From NCBI GenBank assembly GCA_018662305.1, contig JABJGI010000057.1, forward strand, positions 1 through 47,643: a stretch of DNA of 47,643 nucleotides. Reading direction: 5' to 3'. Under the pieces are notes generated by a model. That model was given only the letters and a program-made list of their open reading frames with translations. It was not told the origin of the DNA and searched no databases. A program made the position numbers and the translations under genes. The DNA comes from Porticoccaceae bacterium. GTDB lineage: Bacteria; Pseudomonadota; Gammaproteobacteria; Pseudomonadales; GM7GCV1. Of the stretch, positions 19,468 to 30,502 are shown piece after piece. Numbering within the stretch: position 1 is the stretch's first letter; the number at the start of each line of letters is the position of its first letter.

Positions 19468-21207
19468 ATGACAGAAATGCTATCCGGCGGCGATGCGCTG
19501 ATCCGGGCACTTAAAGACGAAGGCGTAGAGCTGGTATTTGGATATCCCGGCGGTGCAGCCCTGCACATTTATGACGCCATATTTCGGCAGCAAGATGTAG
19601 AACACATACTGGTTCGTCATGAACAGGCCGCGACTCATGCAGCAGATGGCTATGCCCGCACGAGTGGCAAAGTAGGAACTGTTCTGGTGACCTCAGGTCC
19701 AGGTGCAACAAATGCCGTTACCGGCATTGCCACGGCCTATATGGACTCCATTCCGATGGTGGTTATTTCTGGACAAGTGCCTTCCAGCAAAATTGGCGAG
19801 GACGCCTTTCAGGAAACTGACATGGTTGGTGTATCGCGTCCAGTTGTTAAGCACAGCTTTCTGGTCAAAGACGCCAAAGACATTCCAATGACGATCAAAA
19901 AGGCATACCACATAGCCCGTACTGGCAGGCCGGGACCCGTTGTGGTTGATATACCCAAGGACGTCACGAACCCACACGACAAATTTGAGTATTCGTACCC
20001 AGAGACCATCGATATTCGTTCTTATCAGCCGGTAAAAAAAGGGCATCCTGGCCAGATTCGTAAAGCGATGAAGACAGTTTTAGCCGCAAAAAGACCAATT
20101 ATCTATATCGGTGGTGGAGCGGTTCAAAGCGATTCTTCGGATCAGATACGTAAGCTTGTTGATGAGCTGGGTTACCCCGTAACGAATACCTTGATGGGGC
20201 TCGGTGCCTACCCTGGCACATCCGAGAAAAACCTGGGTATGCTGGGAATGCATGGGACCTACGAGTCCAATATGGCGATGCATCACGCTGATGTCATTCT
20301 GGTCTTGGGTGCGCGGCTGGATGATCGTACGACCAATAACACTAAAAAATATTGTCCCGATGCAACTATCGTTCATGTGGATATTGACCCCACGACTATT
20401 TCCAAGACGATTCAGTGTGATATCCCCATTGTTGGGCCACTTGAAGAAGTGGTTGGCGACATGTTGGATTATCTGGAAGAAAACGCGCAGCGTGCTGATG
20501 AAAAAGACTTGGCTACTTGGTGGGAACAGTGCAATAACTGGCGTGAGCAACACAGTATTTACCTGAAACCCAATCACGAGCCCAGCAAAGGTGAAATGAT
20601 AAAGCCTCAGGACGTACTCAAGGCGTTGTACAAAGTTACTAATGGTGACGCCATTGTTTGTTCTGATGTTGGTCAGCACCAAATGTTTGCGGCCCAGTAT
20701 TATCACTTCGATAAGCCGCGCCAGTGGATTAACTCTGGTGGTCTAGGAACCATGGGTTTTGGTCTGCCTGCAGCCATGGGAGCAATTTTTGCTGACCGCG
20801 ATACGCCTGTTGCTTGCGTGACAGGTGAAGGCAGTATCCAGATGTGTATTCAGGAGCTTTCTACCTGCAGTCAGTATCACCTGCCGGTAAAAATTATCAA
20901 TGTGAATAACCAGGCTTTGGGCATGGTCAAACAGTGGCAGGACATGAACTACGAAGGGCGATACTCGCAAAGCCTTTATGAAGAGTCGCTACCAGACTTT
21001 ATCAAGCTAGCGGAGGCCTACGGTCATGTCGGTATAAAGGTGACCAAGTTTGAAGAACTGGAAGAGAAAATGGCCGAATGTTTTGCTATGACAGATCGCG
21101 TGGTCTTTATGGACATCTACGTCGATCCGATGGAGCACGTTTATCCCATGCATGTGCCTGAGGGCAGCATGCGCGATATGTGGGTATCCAAGACGGAGAG
21201 AATCTGA
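19468..21207 (+). CDS. ilvI: Acetolactate synthase large subunit
   Basis: MTEMLSGGDALIRALKDEGVELVFGYPGGAALHIYDAI, TPP-binding GEGSIQMCIQELSTCSQYHLPVKIINVNN; ATG at 19468 preferred over upstream ORF start at 19333. Confidence 0.95.
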   Translation: MTEMLSGGDALIRALKDEGVELVFGYPGGAALHIYDAIFRQQDVEHILVRHEQAATHAADGYARTSGKVGTVLVTSGPGATNAVTGIATAYMDSIPMVVISGQVPSSKIGEDAFQETDMVGVSRPVVKHSFLVKDAKDIPMTIKKAYHIARTGRPGPVVVDIPKDVTNPHDKFEYSYPETIDIRSYQPVKKGHPGQIRKAMKTVLAAKRPIIYIGGGAVQSDSSDQIRKLVDELGYPVTNTLMGLGAYPGTSEKNLGMLGMHGTYESNMAMHHADVILVLGARLDDRTTNNTKKYCPDATIVHVDIDPTTISKTIQCDIPIVGPLEEVVGDMLDYLEENAQRADEKDLATWWEQCNNWREQHSIYLKPNHEPSKGEMIKPQDVLKALYKVTNGDAIVCSDVGQHQMFAAQYYHFDKPRQWINSGGLGTMGFGLPAAMGAIFADRDTPVACVTGEGSIQMCIQELSTCSQYHLPVKIINVNNQALGMVKQWQDMNYEGRYSQSLYEESLPDFIKLAEAYGHVGIKVTKFEELEEKMAECFAMTDRVVFMDIYVDPMEHVYPMHVPEGSMRDMWVSKTERI

Positions 21208-21701
21208 TGAAAAAACGAATAATCTCCATTCTGATGGAAAATGAGCCCGGTGCGTTGTCTCGGGTAGTCGGTTTGTTCTCGCAACGAGGGTACAATATCG
21301 ACTCCTTGAATGTGGCTCCCACAAATGATCTGAGTCTGTCTCGGTTAACTCTGACGACAGTCTGTGATGATTTGGTTACTGAGCAAATCACTAAGCAGCT
21401 CAACAAGCTGATAGATGTGGTCAAGGTGCTGGATATTTCTGAGGGGCGTCATATCGAACGTGAAATGATGCTGATCAAAGTCAAGGCCAAGGCAGACCAG
21501 CGCACAGAAGTTAAGCGCTGTAGCGATATTTTTCGCGGGCAAATCGTGGATGTGGGCACAACCTATTACACGGTGATGCTCGACGGCGATAGCGCCAAGT
21601 TAGACGGATTTATAGAAGCTCTAGGTGATATATCGGTTCTTGAAGTAGTGCGCACTGGTGTGTGCGGTATCGCTCGATCTGAAAAATCCCTCTCGCTTTA
21701 A
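21207..21701 (+). CDS. ilvH: Acetolactate synthase small (regulatory) subunit
   Basis: ACT domain MKKRIISILMENEPGALSRVVGLFSQRGYNIDSL; ATGA overlap with ilvI. Confidence 0.95.
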   Translation: MKKRIISILMENEPGALSRVVGLFSQRGYNIDSLNVAPTNDLSLSRLTLTTVCDDLVTEQITKQLNKLIDVVKVLDISEGRHIEREMMLIKVKAKADQRTEVKRCSDIFRGQIVDVGTTYYTVMLDGDSAKLDGFIEALGDISVLEVVRTGVCGIARSEKSLSL

Positions 21702-21722
21702 TTTGAATTTATTGAACATTAA

Positions 21723-22757
<1,035 letters not shown>

Positions 22758-22773
22758 TTCTGAGTCTCGTTAG

Positions 22774-22803
22774 AAAAAGGCGACCTCTAGGTCGCCTTTT
22801 TTG
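22774..22803 (+). terminator. Rho-independent terminator after ilvC
   Basis: AGGCGACC-tcta-GGTCGCCT followed by T run. Confidence 0.9.
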
Positions 22804-22946
22804 TGCCTGTGATCTAAGGCTAGGAAGGCGAGGTATTTGTTCTAATTATGTTGAAGATAAGAACTATTGATTTCTTTTATTTTGGGTGGCTGCTTAGTAT
22901 CACTTCATCAGTATTAACTGGCTCTAAGCGAGCAGGAGAATGAAGG

Positions 22947-24545
22947 ATGTCGACTTACCAGCAAGATTTAAATTCCGCTTCCGAACTTATAGCAAGCAAA
23001 GGAAATACCTGGAACGCCATTAGTGCCGAGTCGGTAGCTCGAATGCGCGCACAGAACCGATTTCAAACCGGTCTCGATATTGCCAAATACACAGCACAGA
23101 TTATGCGCGAAGATATGTCTGCATACGATGCTGATCCTTCGCAGTACACTCAATCGCTTGGTTGCTGGCACGGTTTTGTCGCTCAGCAGAAAATGATCTC
23201 CATCAAAAAGCATTTCAACGGCGACACTAAGGGGCGATACCTCTATCTTTCCGGCTGGATGATCGCGGCGCTTAGATCAGAATTTGGTCCCTTGCCCGAC
23301 CAATCTATGCACGAAAAGACTTCTGTACCTGATCTAATTGAGGAGCTTTATACCTTCCTACGTCAGGCGGATGCGCGAGAATTGGGAGGGCTGTTCCGAG
23401 ATCTGGATTCAGCGCGAGATGATGGAAATCAAATTAAGGCTCGAGATATCCAGAATCAGATTGATAGCTTCCAGACCCATGTGGTACCCATAATCGCAGA
23501 TATTGATGCTGGCTTTGGGAACTCCGAAGCAACCTATTTGCTTGCCAAGAAAATGATTGAAGCAGGCGCATGCGCAATTCAGATAGAAAACCAAGTCTCT
23601 GATGAGAAGCAGTGTGGGCATCAGGATGGCAAGGTGACAGTGCCTCATGAAGACTTTCTAGCCAAGATTCGCGCAGTTCGTTATGCCTTTCTTGAATTGG
23701 GCGTTGAAGATGGTGTGATTGTTGCCAGAACAGATTCGCTGGGTGCCGGACTGACAAAGCAAATCGCTGTAACTAAAGTAGCTGGTGATCTAGGCGATCA
23801 ATACAATGCTTTTTTGGATTGCGAAGAGATATCTCTTGAGGAAATGCAAAATGGTGATGTCGTACTAAATCGAGATGGGCAGCTGCTTCGACCAAAACGA
23901 TTGGCTTCCAATCTATTTCAGTTCCGCAAAGGGACGGGTGAGGATCGCTGTGTACTTGATTGCATTACCTCGCTGGAGAATGGAGCCGACTTACTCTGGA
24001 TTGAAACGGAGAAACCCCATGTGGGACAAATTGGCAGTATGGTCAATCGCATTCGAAAAGTGATTCCCAGCGCCAAGCTGGTTTACAACAATAGTCCTTC
24101 TTTTAACTGGACACTTAGCTTCCGCCAGCAAGTATTTGATGACTGGGCGGAAGAAGGAAAGGATGTGTCTGCCTATCACCGTGATGGCTTGATGGATGTT
24201 AAGTATGATCAAACGGATCTGGCTGTCGAAGCTGACGGTCGCATTCGCAGCTTTCAGCAAGACGCATCGCGTGAAGCGGGTATTTTCCATCACCTCATCA
24301 CTTTACCGACATATCACACCGCAGCGCTTTCTACGGACAACTTGGCTAGGGAATACTTCGGCGATGAAGGCATGCTTGGATACGTGAAAAATGTTCAGCG
24401 ACAGGAGATTCGTCAAGGCATAGCCTGCGTTAAACACCAAAATATGGCTGGCTCGGATCTAGGTGACGATCACAAAGAGTATTTTGCTGGTGAGGCTGCG
24501 CTTAAGGCGTCAGGCAAGGACAACACTATGAATCAGTTTGCTTAG
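22947..24545 (+). CDS. aceA: Isocitrate lyase
   Basis: 532 aa; IADIDAGFGNSEATYLLAKKMIEAGACAIQIENQVSDEKQCGHQDGKVTVPHEDFLAKIRAVRYAF, the long Pseudomonas-type ICL with KQCGH. Confidence 0.94.
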   Translation: MSTYQQDLNSASELIASKGNTWNAISAESVARMRAQNRFQTGLDIAKYTAQIMREDMSAYDADPSQYTQSLGCWHGFVAQQKMISIKKHFNGDTKGRYLYLSGWMIAALRSEFGPLPDQSMHEKTSVPDLIEELYTFLRQADARELGGLFRDLDSARDDGNQIKARDIQNQIDSFQTHVVPIIADIDAGFGNSEATYLLAKKMIEAGACAIQIENQVSDEKQCGHQDGKVTVPHEDFLAKIRAVRYAFLELGVEDGVIVARTDSLGAGLTKQIAVTKVAGDLGDQYNAFLDCEEISLEEMQNGDVVLNRDGQLLRPKRLASNLFQFRKGTGEDRCVLDCITSLENGADLLWIETEKPHVGQIGSMVNRIRKVIPSAKLVYNNSPSFNWTLSFRQQVFDDWAEEGKDVSAYHRDGLMDVKYDQTDLAVEADGRIRSFQQDASREAGIFHHLITLPTYHTAALSTDNLAREYFGDEGMLGYVKNVQRQEIRQGIACVKHQNMAGSDLGDDHKEYFAGEAALKASGKDNTMNQFA

Positions 24546-24570
24546 GTCAATTTGATCGGTAGAAAAGGAA

Positions 24571-24596
24571 AAACCGCGCACTGGCGCGGTTTTTTT
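24571..24596 (+). terminator. Rho-independent terminator after aceA
   Basis: ACCGCGC-actg-GCGCGGT followed by T run. Confidence 0.88.
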
Positions 24597-24699
24597 GCTC
24601 TAAAGCCCCTTTTGTTGCTTGGCTGAAATTATTTTCTCCCAAGCTGGTCTCATTTCAGTACACTCATTCAAAAGATATTTTCAGATATAGGAACTTTCC

Positions 24700-25617
24700 A
24701 TGGATTTTCTAATTCCTGCTATAGGCGTTGGTGTAGTTTTCATCATTATGATTCGATCCATCATTCGAATCGTGCCGCAGAACAGTGCGCTAATTGTTGA
24801 GCGATTAGGTAAGTACAATAAAACTCTTGAAGCGGGCTTCCATATCCTTATGCCCTTTATCGACAAGGTGGCTTACCGCCACTCCCTAAAAGAATTTGCC
24901 ATCGACGTGCCCTCGCAGCAGGCCATTACAAGGGATAACGTGGCTCTTGGAATTGACGGGGTTCTCTACCTGAGAATTATGGACCCCAAGGCGGCGTCCT
25001 ATGGCGTTGAGAATCTTCGCTTCGCCATTGTGCAGCTCGCGCAGACCACTATGAGAGCTGAGATAGGTAAGCTCAGCTTGGACGACACCTTTGAATCCCG
25101 CGACAACATAAACGCCATGGTGACTCAGGAAATCGACGAAGCTTCTGAGGTTTGGGGTACCAAAGTACTCCGATATGAAGTTAAAGATATTTCCCCTCCG
25201 AGAACAATCCTCGAAGAGATGGAAAAGCAAATGGGCGCTGAAAGAGAGCGCCGGGTTGCTGTAACAACCTCAGAAGGTTATCGACAGGCGCAAATTAACC
25301 AAGCAGATGGGGACAAGCAGGCACAGATCCTTCGTGCACAGGGTACAGCGGAATCGCTAATTATCGAAGCTCGTGCTCGAGCGGATGCAATCGCTGCAAT
25401 TGCAGCTGCTATTCAGGGTGAGGGCGGAACGGCAGCGGTGGCTCAGCAGCTTGCAGAACAATATATATCGGCCTTTGAAGAGTTGGCCAGAGACGGAACC
25501 GTTGCTCTTATTCCAGCTGATGGAGGCGACATATCTGGAATGGTTGCCAAAGCATTTACCGCATTTGAGAAACTGAAAGGTCAGGTGGATCAGGCGGACA
25601 CAATTGAGGTTAGCTAG
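24700..25617 (+). CDS. qmcA: SPFH/stomatin-family protein (QmcA-like)
   Basis: IRIVPQNSALIVERLGKYNKTLEAGFHILMPFIDKVAYRHSLKEFAIDVPSQQAITRDNV. Confidence 0.9.
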   Translation: MDFLIPAIGVGVVFIIMIRSIIRIVPQNSALIVERLGKYNKTLEAGFHILMPFIDKVAYRHSLKEFAIDVPSQQAITRDNVALGIDGVLYLRIMDPKAASYGVENLRFAIVQLAQTTMRAEIGKLSLDDTFESRDNINAMVTQEIDEASEVWGTKVLRYEVKDISPPRTILEEMEKQMGAERERRVAVTTSEGYRQAQINQADGDKQAQILRAQGTAESLIIEARARADAIAAIAAAIQGEGGTAAVAQQLAEQYISAFEELARDGTVALIPADGGDISGMVAKAFTAFEKLKGQVDQADTIEVS

Positions 25618-26064
25618 ATGACACCCTTTTCCTTATTTTTTGCTGTCGCTGTATTGTTGCTCGCAGTTGAGCTGCTTGTGCTCCAGTTCTCTGTATTCTG
25701 GGTCGCATTTTTTGGTCTGGGAGCTCTAGTGGCTGCTGTGGCTGTTCATTTTTTTCCTGGATTAGACTGGGGCGGCACAACTGCTGTTTTTGTCGCAGCC
25801 TCCGCTGTAATTTGTCTGATTCTGTTTAAGCCGCTGCAGAAATGGCAATCGGGTCCAGCCGCGGCGGCCGGAAATGATGCGATCGGCCAAAAGGTGTCGG
25901 TCTTGAAGACCGTAGCTCTTGGAAGCGCGGGTCAGGTTCAATGGTCTGGTACAGACTGGAGAGCCGAGTTGGCTGAAGGAGAGTCCGATGAAATTCAAGA
26001 AGGTGCTAGTGCGGAAATCGTCGCCTTAAGCGGAATCACTCTCTTTATTAAATCGAGCAGTTAG
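25618..26064 (+). CDS. NfeD-family membrane protein
   Basis: N-terminal TM segments, C-terminal OB-like domain (GQVQWSGTDWRAELAEGESDEIQEGASAEIVALSGITLFIKS); abuts the SPFH gene. Confidence 0.85.
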   Translation: MTPFSLFFAVAVLLLAVELLVLQFSVFWVAFFGLGALVAAVAVHFFPGLDWGGTTAVFVAASAVICLILFKPLQKWQSGPAAAAGNDAIGQKVSVLKTVALGSAGQVQWSGTDWRAELAEGESDEIQEGASAEIVALSGITLFIKSSS

Positions 26065-26074
26065 AGCTTTGACC

Positions 26075-28000
26075 TTATTTTTCGGTGTGCGTATATACGC
26101 CATCCCAATTCTCTGGTGACTCCGACTTAAATTTTTCTATTCTGCTCAAGTAGAGTTGATAAAGCTTTTCTTCGGGTAGCCTTTCGGATAAGAGACCAAA
26201 GCAATGCTCCGCTTTATCCCAGTCTGCTTTTAAGTAAGCCTTGGATGCATTTTGGTGCAGCGTAACGATTTCAGAGTTACAGAGCTTGTCGTTTTCATTT
26301 AGGGGCTGATAGATGTCTATAGCTTCTCGTTTGCCCTTAGCTCTTATGCGGTCGATCCAACGGAACTGAAACCGGTCGGCCTTATCCCGAACTGCTTTAT
26401 TTACCAATATGGGTACTTGATAAAACTTGGTTAGGCTTTCTAATCTCGCGCAGGTGTTTACCGAGTCGCCAATCACTGAATAATTTAGGCGGTTTTCAGA
26501 ACCCATGTTACCCACTACCGCTGTACCCGAAGCAATACCGATACCGAATTCGATTCCTGCGGCGATTATATTTTCAGGTTCATTATCTGTAGAGCGGCCG
26601 TAGTTTTCTCTAAGCTGCAGGGCCGCAGAGACGGCTCTAGTTTCCTCTTCGCCATGTTTTACTGGAGCACCAAAGAGCGCCATGACCGCATCACCCATAT
26701 ATTTATCAATGACTCCTCGTTCAGACTCGATAACTTTTGCGGCTTCAGAAAAGAAATTGTTTAGTCCAGCCAGTACCGCTTTGGGAGGCTGTGATTCGCA
26801 GAGTTGCGTGAAGTTGCGGATATCGCAGAAAAGCACAGTTAGTTCTTTTTCTTCACCGCCCAACTCAATTTTGTTTTCCAGCAGTTCACTGGCTATTTCT
26901 TCCGAAACGACTTTTCCTAGAAGGTTTCGCACACGCTCTTTGTCTTCCAGGCCCTCCGCCATTTCATTAAATGCCTGTCCGAGTTGTCCTAGCTCGTCCG
27001 ACGAAGTTGTCTCTACTCGGAGTGAGAGGTCACCACTGCGAATAGATTGAACACCTTTGGTTAGTGCCTGCACGGGTGCACTGACAGATCGGGCCAGAGT
27101 GAGCGCACCAATTGCTGAAATAAGGAGTCCGCCGCCAAATATTAGATAGAGAGAGCGATTTAGCCGCTCGTAGGGGGCCAATGCTTGACCCAGGTTTCCG
27201 TGCAATGCGACATATACCTGCATGTCTGAGCCTGTTTCCAGTCGCTGCAATCGGCTCAAATAGGGAGTACCGTCAAGATTGGTTTCCAACGAAGTTTGAT
27301 CCATCTCTATCAGGTTGGGCAGAAGGCTAGAGAAGCTGGATTGTTGACCGTCATTCAAGGTAGATGAGCTAATTCTCCAGTTTCCGTCGAACACCGCGAT
27401 AGAGACATCTGTTTGAGTAATTTCCTTAGTAGACAAAACAAACTGGTCACCAATTGGGAAGCCGATCACCACCCAGCCCTGGGGGTTGGGAATAAGCAAA
27501 GGGCTTGTGATCAACTGATATGGCGCCTGTTCTGTTGCCACTATTCCGGAAGATTCGTATTCGTCGGACTCAAAGGCTTTGTCTGTCAGCCACTGGGTTG
27601 GAATATCTTCTGGATTGATAAAGTCCGGTGCGGTTTTCGCAATGGGCTCGAGATTTAGATCGGTGAGAAGCATTAGATCTGCCGGGACGTAGCGGATACG
27701 GCCCAGCAGGTTACGCATCGCTGATTCAAGCGTGGGCATATGGCCATCAATAAAAGTCGTGCGAAAGGCATGATCACTGGTGGCGGGGCGAACCACATCA
27801 AAAAGGGAGCTAGTGCGACCTTGCAGCAGAGAATTAAAGGTTTCTTCAGTTGTAGCCAGATCAGCCATTACGCTTTGCAGCGCGTTGCGGGTATTTTCCC
27901 GGTTGACCAGAATAAATGTACTGACCAGCGTGACAATTAGCAGCCCAGATACCAGTAAGGCAATACGGGCGCTAAAACTTTGGAATCCCCCAGGTAGCAA
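26075..28000 (-). CDS. Membrane class III adenylate cyclase with extracytoplasmic sensor region and HAMP
   Basis: Two TM segments flanking about 230 aa, HAMP (ARSVSAPVQALTKGVQSIRSGDLSLRVETTSSDELGQLGQAFNEMAEGL), catalytic ELTVLFCDIRNFTQLCE, GVIDKYMGDAVMALFGAP, NYSVIGDSVNTCARLE. Confidence 0.92.
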   Translation of the reverse strand: MLPGGFQSFSARIALLVSGLLIVTLVSTFILVNRENTRNALQSVMADLATTEETFNSLLQGRTSSLFDVVRPATSDHAFRTTFIDGHMPTLESAMRNLLGRIRYVPADLMLLTDLNLEPIAKTAPDFINPEDIPTQWLTDKAFESDEYESSGIVATEQAPYQLITSPLLIPNPQGWVVIGFPIGDQFVLSTKEITQTDVSIAVFDGNWRISSSTLNDGQQSSFSSLLPNLIEMDQTSLETNLDGTPYLSRLQRLETGSDMQVYVALHGNLGQALAPYERLNRSLYLIFGGGLLISAIGALTLARSVSAPVQALTKGVQSIRSGDLSLRVETTSSDELGQLGQAFNEMAEGLEDKERVRNLLGKVVSEEIASELLENKIELGGEEKELTVLFCDIRNFTQLCESQPPKAVLAGLNNFFSEAAKVIESERGVIDKYMGDAVMALFGAPVKHGEEETRAVSAALQLRENYGRSTDNEPENIIAAGIEFGIGIASGTAVVGNMGSENRLNYSVIGDSVNTCARLESLTKFYQVPILVNKAVRDKADRFQFRWIDRIRAKGKREAIDIYQPLNENDKLCNSEIVTLHQNASKAYLKADWDKAEHCFGLLSERLPEEKLYQLYLSRIEKFKSESPENWDGVYTHTEK

Positions 28001-28027
28001 GATTAAATCTCGGCAGTTGGGAAGCCG

Positions 28028-28678
28028 TTAAAAATAGCCGCCACCGGAAGATCCTCTTCTTGGAAAAAATAGTCGTGCAGTGTTTAGCTGGTAACTTCCG
28101 GAGAAGCTCAAGTCTTCTCCTATAGATATTTGGATGGGCTCAAGCTGTTGATCTTTTTCTGGATGCCAGATACTCAATTCGTAGTCGCCGGTTTCGCTAA
28201 GACTAATTTCCAGCTGGCCCTGTGAATCCGAAACGCTGAAGTAGGGGCTATCCGAAACTAAAATGTACCCCCGCATTTGGTCATGAATATTGCAGCCCAG
28301 TACCACCAGACCGGACTGATCAAATCGAATGGGCTCTGATGGAGTCCCAGAATAGAGTGGAATATCAAACTGTTTTGCCTCGGAAAAAGAATAGACGTGA
28401 TGGCGGATCTGATCCTGGTTTGGAAAATATATATTTGATCCGGTTTGCACCACTTTTACTCGAGGGAAAAACTGCTCATTAATTTGCTCAACTTCTGCAT
28501 CTGTTGGAGCACCAGCATCGAACTCGAATTTGGGGGTAATCACAGCGGTAGCATCTGCCAGTGGATCACCGTTTTGGTCAGTGATTTGTATTACAACATC
28601 TGCATGGGTCATGGGTAGACCAAGCATGATTATCAAAATCGGGATTGATACTGAGTGTTTGCAGATTGTTGAAATCAT
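28028..28678 (-). CDS. Periplasmic cupredoxin-like protein ('methylamine utilization protein'-type)
   Basis: Signal peptide; IRHHVYSFS and GCNIHDQMRGYI resemble type 1 copper His/Cys-His-Met ligands; ATG at 28678 overlaps the upstream stop codon (TGATG). Confidence 0.72.
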   Translation of the reverse strand: MISTICKHSVSIPILIIMLGLPMTHADVVIQITDQNGDPLADATAVITPKFEFDAGAPTDAEVEQINEQFFPRVKVVQTGSNIYFPNQDQIRHHVYSFSEAKQFDIPLYSGTPSEPIRFDQSGLVVLGCNIHDQMRGYILVSDSPYFSVSDSQGQLEISLSETGDYELSIWHPEKDQQLEPIQISIGEDLSFSGSYQLNTARLFFPRRGSSGGGYF

Positions 28679-29580
28679 CAAAATCTCTTTGAGAGAGAAA
28701 AGTTAGTTATATTTTGACCATAGCCGTTCCCTTCGTCGGCATCAACTAGAGTGCGCTGAAATCTAAAACTAGCTTCAAGGCTGTCAGAAAACACATGGGT
28801 AAAGGAAAGTGCCAAAACACTTCCCTGACCCTGATAACGGTAGTTGTAGTAGGTGCTTCCACAGACATCATCCTGACTAGCTGCACTGGCATAGGCAGAC
28901 AAACCTGAGCTAGGTAAAGCCATTGAGCTAAATTCACCTTTGATATAAGTGGTATCCAATGCCAGATAGCTATTTGGAGTCATCGCCCACTCGCCACCTA
29001 GATGCAGTTGGGTGTTCTGAATCGAAGTTGGGTTATCGCTTCCCCATACCCATCCAGGCTCGCCCGATTCAATTGGGATCCGATCTTCAGCTTCAAACCG
29101 GTAGTACAAAACATTGGCATTGATGGCGATCCGATCCGAAATATTCTTTGAATATTGAATTTTGGGCGCAATGCTCCACCCGCTCCGAATTTCGGATGCC
29201 GAGTTGCGGTACTGCATTCCTAAGGACGCAGATATGCGAGGCTTGTCGAAACCTAAACCTAGCTTTCTTACATAGCCAATTTGAGTCGACAGCTCGGTTC
29301 TATCTAAATTTGAGTAGACATCGTATTTGGTGAGTGCGAGATCTGATGCATAGAAGAATCCACTTCCCGGCTCTCGCTCGTAATAGCCCTGTGCAGAGAG
29401 TCGAGCCTGAACCCCGTAATCGTTCATGTGGTCAGTGCGTGCAAGGCCGATATTGGTGTTGTTGAAAGTCGAAATTTCCAGGCTGTGGGGCTTATGCTGA
29501 GCGAGCGTAGGAACTGCACCTAAGATCATTAAAATGATCAAGGTGATTCGAGCGTCCTTTTTCAGCTGTCGCAGATTCAT
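28678..29580 (-). CDS. Predicted outer-membrane beta-barrel protein of unknown function
   Basis: Signal peptide MNLRQLKKDARITLIILMILGAVPTLAQ; alternating beta-strand pattern ending in aromatic residue (ITNFSLSKRF); ORF track starts at 29619 but ATG 29580 gives a cleaner signal peptide. Confidence 0.68.
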   Translation of the reverse strand: MNLRQLKKDARITLIILMILGAVPTLAQHKPHSLEISTFNNTNIGLARTDHMNDYGVQARLSAQGYYEREPGSGFFYASDLALTKYDVYSNLDRTELSTQIGYVRKLGLGFDKPRISASLGMQYRNSASEIRSGWSIAPKIQYSKNISDRIAINANVLYYRFEAEDRIPIESGEPGWVWGSDNPTSIQNTQLHLGGEWAMTPNSYLALDTTYIKGEFSSMALPSSGLSAYASAASQDDVCGSTYYNYRYQGQGSVLALSFTHVFSDSLEASFRFQRTLVDADEGNGYGQNITNFSLSKRF

Positions 29581-29763
29581 TGAAGAAAAGCCAAGAAATT
29601 TAATTAGTGTTTGTGACAATCTTACCGGAAATAACGAGTGATTAGCCTCAATACTTCATGCTGTTAATTGGGCCGTATTGAAAAGAATTCTTGGGAGAGT
29701 TTCGCGACTGAGTTCAGTATTCACTACAATGACCCTTCGGGGGAATTTATTACAGGTATAGCT

Positions 29764-30432
29764 ATGTCAGATAATAAGAAACTCATTTGGGATATCCCAA
29801 CTCGCCTTTTTCACTGGGGAATAGTGATCACCCTAGGTTATTCGTGGTATTCCATTTCGATAGAGGGGAATCTTGACCATCACTTCTTGTCGGGCTACAT
29901 CGCAACCGGCTTGATTATTTTTCGTGTGATTTGGGGCTTTGTCGGCTCCCGTTACGCGAGGTTTGGCAGCTTTATCTACAAGCCTTCAGAGTTAGGCGCT
30001 TACCTTAAATCCTTCTTTAGCAGAGAGGGTGGCAAGTACGCGGGGCACAATCCCTTGGGGGCTATTTCGGTGTTTGCGCTGTTGCTGGTCATCCTCTTTC
30101 AGGCTGTCACTGGAATGTTCGCAGACGATGAATACTATTACTTTGCTCCACTCAACCAGTTTGTTTCTAGTGGCACCGCCGGTCAGCTAACGGAGCTTCA
30201 TAAAGCCAACGTTAATGTAATTATAGGTCTGGCGGTTCTTCATATCGTTGCGATACTTTTCTATTGGTTGTACAAGAAAGAAAAGTTGATAATTGCCATG
30301 ATTACTGGAAAAAAATCTGACGAGCAGGGTAGATATGAAGCCATTCCAAACTCTCGTCTACCCATCGCCATCGCCATCGGGATTGGTGTTGTCATTGCGG
30401 GAATACTTTATTACGTAGTGAATCACCTTTAG
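29764..30432 (+). CDS. Cytochrome b561 family protein
   Basis: KLIWDIPTRLFHWGIVITLGYSW, GLIIFRVIWGFVGSRYARF, His-containing TM helices; ATG at 29764 preferred over 29668. Confidence 0.88.
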   Translation: MSDNKKLIWDIPTRLFHWGIVITLGYSWYSISIEGNLDHHFLSGYIATGLIIFRVIWGFVGSRYARFGSFIYKPSELGAYLKSFFSREGGKYAGHNPLGAISVFALLLVILFQAVTGMFADDEYYYFAPLNQFVSSGTAGQLTELHKANVNVIIGLAVLHIVAILFYWLYKKEKLIIAMITGKKSDEQGRYEAIPNSRLPIAIAIGIGVVIAGILYYVVNHL

Positions 30433-30454
30433 ATATTGGAGAGAACTTTAGGCA

Positions 30455-30487
30455 TTAAAAAAGGGGCTATTGAAGCCCCTTTTTTAA
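30455..30487. terminator. Bidirectional intrinsic terminator between convergent cytochrome genes
   Basis: Perfect 14-bp stem TTAAAAAAGGGGCT-attga-AGCCCCTTTTTTAA. Confidence 0.9.
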
Positions 30488-30502
30488 TCGGTCAGCACTC
30501 AA

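Noticed and set aside
20080-20706. 208-aa minus-strand ORF
   Set aside because: Fully antisense to ilvI; no domain pattern or ribosome site, a shadow ORF.
22947-24545. KQCGH instead of KKCGH in isocitrate lyase as novel
   Set aside because: This variant is normal for the Pseudomonas-type long isocitrate lyases.
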